NCBI GenBank assembly: GCA_043756275.1
Contig: JAYURJ010000210.1
Span: 1-9,557 of the forward strand
Direction: 5' to 3'
Origin: UKL13-2 sp043756275
Lineage (GTDB): Bacteria > Pseudomonadota > Gammaproteobacteria > Burkholderiales > Usitatibacteraceae
DNA: 9,557 nucleotides
Shown in pieces: positions 1 to 5,769 of the stretch (position 1 is the first letter of the stretch; each line of letters opens with the position of its first letter). The notes under the pieces are model-generated. The model was not told the origin of the DNA. It saw nothing but the letters and a program-made list of their open reading frames with translations, and ran no database searches. The translations under genes and the position numbers were made by a program.

Positions 1-1
1 T

Positions 2-55
2 TTGTTGTTCAGGCCGGAAGGTCTGTTCGGCGAACGTCACATTGATCGGGTGTAG
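2..55 (+). CDS. livH: C-terminal end of a LivH-type branched-chain ABC transporter permease (partial)
   Basis: Reading frame 2 is open from the left edge to a TAG at 53-55 and gives LLFRPEGLFGERHIDRV. The RPEGLFG motif is the usual cytoplasmic end of LivH/LivM-type inner-membrane permeases (LRPxGLFG). Only the last 17 residues are visible, so the family call rests on this motif and on the LivM-type gene that starts 6 bases after the stop. LivH and LivM normally form the two halves of the membrane channel. The rest of the gene, and probably livG, lie to the left of the window; that is inference from the usual cluster order. Confidence 0.75.
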   Translation: MLFRPEGLFGERHIDRV

Positions 56-61
56 GCCAAC

Positions 62-1126
62 ATGTTCTATAGAGAAAACGGTCAATTCAAAACCAGCTAC
101 GAGGCCGATCAGGCACTGTTCCCGATCGCCCAGGATCGGATTTTTATCGTACTGTTGTTGTTGTTTGCATTCGTGGGCATCCCGCTGTTAGCTGACGAGT
201 ATATGTTTCGTGCCATCCTGATTCCGTTTCTGATCCTCTCGCTCGCGGCCGTTGGCCTCAACATTCTTGTCGGCTATTGCGGACAAATTTCGCTCGGCAC
301 CGGCGGCTTCATGATGGTTGGGGCTTATGCCGCATACAACCTTGCGGTGCGTGTGCCGGACTTGAATATCCTCGTCGTATTCGTTCTCGCTGGCTTGATC
401 ACAACCGTGGTGGGGATGATTTTCGGGATACCGAGCCTGCGCATCAAGGGGCTATATCTGGCGGTTGCAACGCTCGCTGCGCAGTTCTTTCTGGATTGGT
501 TGTTCTCGCGCGTGAAGTGGTTCACCAACGATTCATCGTCCGGCTCGGTCAGCGCGCCTGTCATGGAGATGTTCGGTTTTCGCTGGGAATCTCCGCTCGA
601 AAAATACTTGTTCGTACTGTCCGTCGTCGTGTTGTTCGCGCTGATCGCCAGAAATCTCGTGCGCTCGCACATAGGACGTTCGTGGATGGCGACGCGCGAC
701 ATGGACGTCGCGGCCGAAATTATTGGTATTCGCCCTGTCTACGCGAAGCTGTCCGCATTTGCGGTTAGCTCATTTATCGTTGGCATCGCCGGTGCCTTGT
801 GGGGCTTCGTTCACCTCGGGTCCTGGGAGCCGTTGGCGTTCGATGTGAATCGCTCCTTCAGCCTGCTGTTCATGGTCATCATCGGTGGGCTGGGTTCCAT
901 TCTCGGTTCGTTTCTCGGTGCAGCGTTCATTGTGATCCTGCCGTTGCTGCTGAACCAGATTCCGGCGTGGCTGGGGCTGCCGATCTCGACCGCGACAGCC
1001 GCACACTTTGAAGCGATGATTTTCGGCGCGCTGATTATTTTCTTTTTGATTGTCGAGCCGCATGGCTTGGCGCGCCTCTGGGCCATCGCCAAAGAAAAGC
1101 TGCGACTTTGGCCATTCCCGCATTGA
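62..1126 (+). CDS. livM: LivM-type ABC transporter permease
   Basis: This is a 354-aa inner-membrane permease of the HAAT (branched-chain amino acid type) ABC importers. It would form the translocation channel with the LivH-type protein encoded just upstream. Hydrophobic segments lie at about residues 27-44, 50-70, 82-95, 102-123, 130-147, 182-197, 231-250, 267-298 and 315-331. Family landmarks are GQISLGTGGF at 74-83, a cytoplasmic coupling loop ATRDMDVAAEIIGI at 210-223 and IIGGLGSILGSFLGA at 273-287. The C-terminus carries EPHGLARLW, the LivM counterpart of the RPxGLFG ending. The ATG lies 7 bases past the livH stop and no clear Shine-Dalgarno is visible, so translational coupling is likely. 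An N-terminal extension of about 25 polar residues precedes the first membrane segment. The transported substrate cannot be deduced from the permease. Confidence 0.9.
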   Translation: MFYRENGQFKTSYEADQALFPIAQDRIFIVLLLLFAFVGIPLLADEYMFRAILIPFLILSLAAVGLNILVGYCGQISLGTGGFMMVGAYAAYNLAVRVPDLNILVVFVLAGLITTVVGMIFGIPSLRIKGLYLAVATLAAQFFLDWLFSRVKWFTNDSSSGSVSAPVMEMFGFRWESPLEKYLFVLSVVVLFALIARNLVRSHIGRSWMATRDMDVAAEIIGIRPVYAKLSAFAVSSFIVGIAGALWGFVHLGSWEPLAFDVNRSFSLLFMVIIGGLGSILGSFLGAAFIVILPLLLNQIPAWLGLPISTATAAHFEAMIFGALIIFFLIVEPHGLARLWAIAKEKLRLWPFPH

Positions 1127-1220
1127 TACACATTGAAATTGGATTTTTGGTAGTGTTGTCATGGATTCAAAAATTAAAGAGCACGGAAACAAAGATGCTT
1201 GATACGCTGGTTAACAACTT

Positions 1221-1226
1221 AGGAGG
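1221..1226 (+). promoter_or_regulatory. Strong Shine-Dalgarno for the solute-binding protein gene
   Basis: AGGAGG lies 6 bases before the ATG at 1233, with a second GGAG directly against the start codon. It is the best ribosome-binding site in the window. This fits the need for many more copies of binding protein than of permease in an ABC importer. It also fixes the start codon, because the resulting N-terminus is a proper signal peptide. Confidence 0.85.
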
Positions 1227-1232
1227 ACGGAG

Positions 1233-2549
1233 ATGAAAAGCATATTGAACAAAGTAGTGATCGCTCTTGGTGCGCTTTGTGCCACAGCGGTGGGCAGTGT
1301 GTTTGCGCAGGCAAACGAGCAATTTGTGCCTGTACTGGTGTATCGCACGGGTGCCTACGCACCGAACGGCGTGCCATGGGCGAATGGTTTCGTTGACTAC
1401 CTGAAGCTGATCAACGAGCGCGATGGTGGTATCAATGGCGTGAAGATCACCTATGAAGAGTGCGAGACGGAATATAGGACAGATCGTGGCGTCGAATGTT
1501 ACGAGCGCCTGAAGGGTAAAGGCCCGACCGGCGCGACAGGCTTCAATCCGCTCTCGACCGGCATCACGCTTGCACTGATCGATAAATCCCCCGCTGACAA
1601 AGTGCCGGTGTTTTCCACGGGTTACGGTCGTTCGGAAGCCGTCGATGGCAGCGTCTTCCCGTGGACCTTTCCGTTGATGGGGACGTACTGGACCGCCGCC
1701 GACATTCTGGTGCAGCACGTTTCCAAAAAGGGCAGCCTGAAAGGCAAGAAAATTGCCTTGGTGTATCACGATTCACCGTTCGGTAAAGAGCCTATTCCGG
1801 TGCTGGAATTGCACGCCAAGAAGCATGGGTTTGAACTGGTCAAGTTGCCCGTCACCCATCCCGGTTTGGAGCAGAAAGCGACCTGGCTGCAAATTCGCCA
1901 GCAAAAACCCGACTACGTATTCCTGTGGGGCTGGGGTGGCATGAACTCCACTGCGATCAAGGAAGCGATTGCGGTGTCCTATCCGCGCCTGCAAATGTAC
2001 GGCGTGTGGTGGTCAGCGGCTGAGCCGGATGTGCTGCCGGCGGATATGGCAGCGAAGGGCTACAACGGTCTCGCCTTGCAGCACTCAAGCGAGAAAGATG
2101 CGGCAGTACACAAGGACATGATGAAGTTCCTGTACGACAAGAGCAAAGGTACCGGCAAGAAGGAAGAAGTCGGCAATGTGCTTTATAACCGCGGCATGAT
2201 CAGCGCGATGCTGGTGGTTGAATCGGTACGCAAGGCGCAATCGAAATACGGCAAAAAGCCGGTCACCGGCGAGCAGGTGCGCTGGGGTGCCGAGAATCTG
2301 AATATCGACAACGCGCGCATCAAAGCGATTGGCTTCGACGGCATGTTGCAGCCTATCAAAACTTCATGCAGCGACCACGAAGGCGCACACAAAGCGCGCA
2401 TCCACACGTGGGACGGCAAGGCATGGAGCTATACGTCGGACTGGTACGAAGCCGACCGAAGCATCTTGAGCCCGATGATTACGGCGCAGGCGAAGAAATA
2501 CGCGGAGGAGAAAAAAATCACGCCAAGGGATTGCAAGAAAGAAAGTTGA
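1233..2549 (+). CDS. Periplasmic solute-binding protein of a HAAT-type ABC transporter (Peripla_BP_6-like)
   Basis: This 438-aa protein should capture the substrate in the periplasm and deliver it to the LivH/LivM channel. Residues 1-25 are a Sec signal peptide: Lys2 and Lys7, a hydrophobic core from about 8 to 20, and a VFA cleavage site before QANEQF. Cys16 lies inside the hydrophobic core and does not form a lipobox, so a soluble periplasmic protein is expected. The family hallmark INERDGGINGVKI is at 60-72, followed by the typical segment with Cys77 and Cys89 and by STGYGRSEA near 128-136. The mature protein is longer than LivJ/LivK of E. coli and resembles the larger binding proteins found beside CoA-ligase genes in Betaproteobacteria. 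That resemblance, recalled from memory, suggests an organic or aromatic acid ligand rather than leucine. The C-terminus is Lys-rich (KKES). Confidence 0.88.
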   Translation: MKSILNKVVIALGALCATAVGSVFAQANEQFVPVLVYRTGAYAPNGVPWANGFVDYLKLINERDGGINGVKITYEECETEYRTDRGVECYERLKGKGPTGATGFNPLSTGITLALIDKSPADKVPVFSTGYGRSEAVDGSVFPWTFPLMGTYWTAADILVQHVSKKGSLKGKKIALVYHDSPFGKEPIPVLELHAKKHGFELVKLPVTHPGLEQKATWLQIRQQKPDYVFLWGWGGMNSTAIKEAIAVSYPRLQMYGVWWSAAEPDVLPADMAAKGYNGLALQHSSEKDAAVHKDMMKFLYDKSKGTGKKEEVGNVLYNRGMISAMLVVESVRKAQSKYGKKPVTGEQVRWGAENLNIDNARIKAIGFDGMLQPIKTSCSDHEGAHKARIHTWDGKAWSYTSDWYEADRSILSPMITAQAKKYAEEKKITPRDCKKES

Positions 2550-2564
2550 CGCAGCACTCTAACC

Positions 2565-2656
2565 CTGTCATTTCGAACCCGGCTTCATCGGTGAGAAATC
2601 TGCTTTGTTGCAGCGTATGGAAAAAAGCAGATTTCTCGCTCTGCTCGAAATGACAG
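2565..2656 (+). repeat. REP-like imperfect palindrome between the binding-protein and livF genes
   Basis: This 92-base interrupted inverted repeat has two perfect arm pairs. The outer arms are CTGTCATTTCGA (2565-2576) and TCGAAATGACAG (2645-2656), 12 of 12 complementary. The inner arms are GAGAAATCTGCTTT (2593-2606) and AAAGCAGATTTCTC (2624-2637), 14 of 14, around a 17-base loop. The spacers between arms are unequal (16 and 7 bases). The outer/inner pattern TGTCATTTCGA...GAGAAATCT resembles a dispersed intergenic palindrome known from many bacterial genomes, of the kind mobilised by REP-associated (IS200/IS605-like) transposases; this is from memory. In mRNA it would fold into a long stem just after the binding-protein stop, where it could stabilise the upstream message or reduce read-through into livF. 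Confidence 0.8.
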
Positions 2657-2675
2657 TTTTATTTTTGTAGGGCTT

Positions 2676-3506
2676 ATGCAGAACGCCACGATCACACCAA
2701 CCACCAAACCCCTCCTGTCCGTCAACGGCATTGAGGTCATCTACAACCACGTCATCCTCGTGCTGAAGGGCGTTTCGCTCAGCGTGCCCGAGGGTGGCAT
2801 CGTTGCGATTCTTGGCGCCAACGGGGCGGGCAAGACCACGACCCTGCGTGCGGTGTCAAACCTGCTTAAGAGTGAGCGCGGCGATTTGACCAAGGGCTCG
2901 GTCGAATACCGTGGCGAGATGGTGCATAAGTTGTCCCCTAGCGATCTGGTCAAGCGCGGTGTCATTCAGGTAATGGAAGGCCGCCATTGCTTTGCGCATT
3001 TGACGGTTGAAGAAAATTTGCTGACCGGCGCCTATACCCGCAATGCCAGCCGCGCCGACGTGAATGCCGATCTGGAAAAGGTCTACGGCTATTTCCCGCG
3101 ACTGAAAACGCGTCGCCAATCGCAATCCGGCTATACCTCCGGCGGTGAGCAGCAGATGACGGCGGTCGGACGGGCACTGATGTCGCGACCCAATATGATT
3201 CTGCTCGACGAACCTTCGATGGGGCTGGCCCCGCAAATTGTCGAAGAGATTTTTGAAATCGTGCGCGACCTGAATCAAAAAGAGAAGGTGAGCTTTCTGC
3301 TGGCGGAACAAAATACCAACGTCGCGTTGCGCTATGCCGACTTTGGCTACATCCTCGAAAACGGGCGCGTCGTCATGGAGGGGGTTGCCAAAAATCTCGC
3401 GGAAAATGAAGATGTGAAAGAGTTCTATCTCGGGATTTCAACATCCGGTCGCAAGAGCTTCCGGGACGTGAAGCACTACCGCCGCCGCAAGCGTTGGCTG
3501 GCTTGA
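2676..3506 (+). CDS. livF: LivF-type ATP-binding protein of the HAAT ABC transporter
   Basis: This 276-aa cytoplasmic ATPase would pair with a LivG-type ATPase to power import through LivH/LivM. Visible motifs are Walker A GANGAGKTT at 47-55, a Q-loop region near VIQVMEGRH (96-104), an ABC signature in the LivF form (TSGGEQQM, 154-161), and Walker B MILLDEP at 174-180 with catalytic Glu179. The H-switch position appears to be Gln (LLAEQN, 208-213), as is usual for LivF. E. coli LivF is about 237 residues. The extra length here is an N-terminal leader of about 12 residues and a C-terminal tail, ISTSGRKSFRDVKHYRRRKR, after the normal EFYLG end. No strong Shine-Dalgarno precedes the ATG. The REP-like palindrome separates the gene from the binding-protein gene. 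Confidence 0.9.
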   Translation: MQNATITPTTKPLLSVNGIEVIYNHVILVLKGVSLSVPEGGIVAILGANGAGKTTTLRAVSNLLKSERGDLTKGSVEYRGEMVHKLSPSDLVKRGVIQVMEGRHCFAHLTVEENLLTGAYTRNASRADVNADLEKVYGYFPRLKTRRQSQSGYTSGGEQQMTAVGRALMSRPNMILLDEPSMGLAPQIVEEIFEIVRDLNQKEKVSFLLAEQNTNVALRYADFGYILENGRVVMEGVAKNLAENEDVKEFYLGISTSGRKSFRDVKHYRRRKRWLA

Positions 3507-3540
3507 TGCCCCTGCGTTTACCCGCTGCCGAGTCGTATTG

Positions 3541-4770
3541 ATGAGCCTGCACTTCGATGCACTGGAAACGCGTCCACCGGAGCAGCGCGAAGCCGAGTTG
3601 TTCGCGGCACTCCCTGCGCAAATTGCCCACGCCAAAGGCAACGCGCCTTTCTTTGCGACATTGTTTGCCGACATAAACCCGCGTGACATTGCCTCAAGAA
3701 AAGCGCTGGCAAGCTTGCCCGTGACGCGTAAATCCGATTTGGTTGAACTACAAAAGCAGCAGCTACCGTTCGGCGGTCTCAACGCAATCGCGCCGGGCAG
3801 GCTCGCCAGATTGTTTGTCTCGCCCGGTCCGATTTACGATGCCGAGGGAACGGGCAGCGATTTCTGGCGCACCGCGCGCGTGATGTACGCGGCGGGATTT
3901 CGCGCTGGTGACATCGTGCACAACACGTTTTCGTACCACCTCACACCGGCGGGGTCGATGTTTGAAACCGGCGCACACGCGCTCGGTTGCGCGGTGATAC
4001 CGGCGGGCATCGGGCAAACCGAGATGCAGGTGGCAACCATCAGCGCGTTGAAGCCAAACGCTTACGCCGGCACACCGTCGTTCCTGAAAATGCTGTTCGA
4101 GAAAGCTGATGAACTGAGCGGCGATATCAGCTCGATCAGGAAAGCAATCGTTTCAGGTGAAGCATTTTTGGGACCAGCGCGCGAATTCATCAAAGCACGG
4201 GGCGTGGACGCATATCAGGCTTACGGCAGCGCTGACCTCGGCATGATTGCCTATGAAAGCATCGCGCGTGAAGGCCTGATACTGGATGAAAACATCATTG
4301 TCGAAATCGTTCGGCCCGGTACCGCTGAGCCCGTCACTGACGGCGAAGTTGGTGAAGTGGTGGTGACCACATTCAATCGCGACTATCCATTGATCCGCTT
4401 TGCCACCGGCGATTTATCTGCCGTACTTGCCGGCACATCACCGTGCGGTCGCACCAACATCCGCATCAAAGGCTGGATGGGTCGCGCGGACCAGACCACC
4501 AAAGTTCGTGGCATGTTCGTGCACCCGCACCAGATCGCAGAAATCGTCAAGCGCCATCCCGCGATTCACAAAGCGCGTTTGACGGTGAGCCATGTGGATT
4601 CCGCAGATGCGATGCTGCTCTCCTGCGAGACTTCAGCCGCACTAGATACGGAAGCCGTCAAAAATTCCATTCGCGATGTCACCAAGTTGCGGGGTGATGT
4701 GGTGCTGGTGGCCAATGGTGCGCTTGCGAATGATGGCAAGGTGATTGAGGATTGCAGGTCGTATTCGTAA
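3541..4770 (+). CDS. AMP-forming CoA ligase, phenylacetate-CoA ligase (PaaK)-like
   Basis: This 409-aa ANL-superfamily enzyme is expected to adenylate a carboxylic acid with ATP and transfer the acyl group to CoA, releasing AMP and PPi. PaaK-group features are YGSADLG (A5 motif, 228-234), RFATGDLS with ribose-binding Asp291 (286-293), a hinge and C-terminal subdomain start near GRADQTTKVRG (314-324), and a final NDGKVIED with catalytic-type Lys400. The phosphate-binding loop reads SPGPIYDAEGTG (94-105) instead of the common Ser/Thr/Gly-rich form. The length is slightly below PaaK (about 437). The frame also contains an in-frame TTG at 3538, but ATG 3541 is preferred. The Shine-Dalgarno is weak. 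The gene lies 34 bases after livF, so co-transcription is likely and the transporter substrate may be its substrate. Phenylacetate itself is not proven; other aromatic or hydroxy acids are possible. Confidence 0.85.
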   Translation: MSLHFDALETRPPEQREAELFAALPAQIAHAKGNAPFFATLFADINPRDIASRKALASLPVTRKSDLVELQKQQLPFGGLNAIAPGRLARLFVSPGPIYDAEGTGSDFWRTARVMYAAGFRAGDIVHNTFSYHLTPAGSMFETGAHALGCAVIPAGIGQTEMQVATISALKPNAYAGTPSFLKMLFEKADELSGDISSIRKAIVSGEAFLGPAREFIKARGVDAYQAYGSADLGMIAYESIAREGLILDENIIVEIVRPGTAEPVTDGEVGEVVVTTFNRDYPLIRFATGDLSAVLAGTSPCGRTNIRIKGWMGRADQTTKVRGMFVHPHQIAEIVKRHPAIHKARLTVSHVDSADAMLLSCETSAALDTEAVKNSIRDVTKLRGDVVLVANGALANDGKVIEDCRSYS

Positions 4771-4803
4771 GAAAGTGAAACTCGAGCGCTGGCGCGGGTT
4801 GTG

Positions 4804-4839
4804 GGGCGGAAACGCCCTGAAAGCCCCCGCCAAATGGCG
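4804..4839 (+). terminator. Tandem hairpins downstream of the CoA ligase gene (possible operon end)
   Basis: The first hairpin pairs GGGCG (4804-4808) with CGCCC (4813-4817) around a GAAA tetraloop. The second pairs CGCC (4828-4831) with GGCG (4836-4839) around AAAT. They lie 34 to 69 bases after the ligase stop. Neither is followed by a clear U-tract, so intrinsic termination is uncertain; they may instead protect the 3' end of the transcript. Confidence 0.35.
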
Positions 4840-4887
4840 TTATGCATCTTCAGGGACGAAACCACCAAGCAATGAAGCGCATCAGTT

Positions 4888-5028
4888 ATGCACATAAAAC
4901 TATTCACGCTGCTCCAATCTATTTCAGGTCGTCAATGGCACCAGGGTATTTCCGCCCGGACGCTGTTTGATGTGGCTGCCGACCCTACGCGTCAACATAT
5001 CTCTTTGTCAGGTAGACTTTCCCGATGA
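4888..5028 (+). CDS. Possible 46-aa ORF overlapping the TPR gene start (ATGA)
   Basis: An ATG at 4888 opens a 46-codon frame that begins MHIKLFTLLQSISGRQWHQG and ends with a TGA at 5026-5028. That stop overlaps the ATG of the TPR gene (5025-5027) in the ATGA arrangement typical of translational coupling. The product has no recognisable domain, a short hydrophobic N-terminus (LFTLL) and a basic C-terminus. No convincing Shine-Dalgarno precedes it. It could be a leader peptide, a degenerate gene end, or a chance frame. The ATGA junction is the only positive sign. Confidence 0.25.
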   Translation: MHIKLFTLLQSISGRQWHQGISARTLFDVAADPTRQHISLSGRLSR

Positions 5029-5540
5029 TAACTACCAAACCAGATTGGGAACAACGCATCGCGGCACTCTGGTTGGCGATTGACGATTACGATCCTGACC
5101 AATTCGTCGCACTTGTCGATGAAATGGCTGCGGAGTTGCCAGCGGGAAACGCAATCGCGCTCTTTGAACAGGGCTGCGCCCAAGACTCCACCGGTCACCC
5201 GGATCGGGCGGTTCCGAAATATCAAGCCGCGCTCGATATTGGTTTGAGTGGCCTGCGCCGTAGACGCGCCATCATCCAGATGAGTAGCTCACTTCGCAAT
5301 CTTGGCAACGCAGCCAAAGCCGTTGCACTGTTGACGGCTGAACTTGATGCGCCCAGCGACGAACTTGACGGTGCAGTGCGTGCTGTTTTGGCGCTCGCGC
5401 TCGTCGATATGGGTCGCGAGCGCGAAGCGGTCGCCCACTGCCTCATGGCGCTGTCGAAATATCTGCCCCGATACAATCACTCGATGGCCCGTTACGCGCA
5501 ACAGCTATGCGAGGATCCTCATACGACTACCACATCATGA
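5025..5540 (+). CDS. Tetratricopeptide-repeat protein (TPR_5-like)
   Basis: This 171-aa protein has no signal peptide and is probably cytoplasmic. From about residue 41 it consists of antiparallel helix pairs with TPR spacing: GNAIALFEQGCAQDSTGHPD with the following helix RAVPKYQAALDIGL (41-74), RRAIIQMSSSLRNLGNAAKAV with ALLTAEL (80-107), and AVRAVLALALVDMGREREAV with AHCLMALSKYL (117-147). The N-terminal WEQRIAALWLAIDDYDPDQF looks like the conserved start of a family of about 120-160 aa TPR_5 proteins, which supports this start even though the Shine-Dalgarno (AGGT at 5010-5013) is weak. Such proteins act as binding scaffolds; the partner is unknown. The gene overlaps a short upstream ORF and a downstream signal-peptide-like remnant, both by ATGA. 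The C-terminus ends in a Thr run. Confidence 0.8.
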   Translation: MITTKPDWEQRIAALWLAIDDYDPDQFVALVDEMAAELPAGNAIALFEQGCAQDSTGHPDRAVPKYQAALDIGLSGLRRRRAIIQMSSSLRNLGNAAKAVALLTAELDAPSDELDGAVRAVLALALVDMGREREAVAHCLMALSKYLPRYNHSMARYAQQLCEDPHTTTTS

Positions 5541-5604
5541 AATCGATTCAAACGCTGCTGGCCTGTGCCTTATCGCATTAGTCGCCTTCCCCACCACCGC
5601 ATGA
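5537..5604 (+). pseudogene. Remnant of a signal-peptide-encoding ORF, frameshifted
   Basis: The ATG at 5537 overlaps the TPR stop (ATGA) and opens MKSIQTLLACALSH before a TAG at 5579-5581. The alternative frame read from 5569 continues as LIALVAFPTTA to a TGA at 5602-5604. Joined by a single-base shift near 5569, they give a classical Sec signal peptide: Lys2, a hydrophobic stretch, and an Ala-ending cleavage region. Even after repair the frame stops at once, so the mature part is missing. I infer a decayed gene for an exported protein; a short chance frame is the alternative. Confidence 0.35.
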
Positions 5605-5769
5605 CCCGGGCTTGACTGTCCCCGACCCGCCCCAACGTTATAAAACTGTGCAGTTGCCTTGGGCTGAGTTGTGTCATTTTCTGCCTGCCGTCTCAGGAAC
5701 CGGTACTCTGCGCATAGCCTCAAGCGATCCCAGAGGACTATTTCCAAATCTCGCCCCACATAAGAAAAA

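Noticed and set aside
1127..1232. Promoter between the livM and binding-protein genes
   Set aside because: The stretch is A/T-rich, but no -35/-10 pair with proper spacing was found.
1233..1308. Lipoprotein signal in the solute-binding protein (Cys16)
   Set aside because: The Cys is inside the hydrophobic core, GALC is not a proper lipobox, and a signal peptidase I site VFA follows.
5613..5646. Possible promoter TTGACT ... TATAAA before the exporter gene
   Set aside because: The two boxes are 21 bases apart, too far for a normal sigma-70 promoter, and better evidence is lacking.
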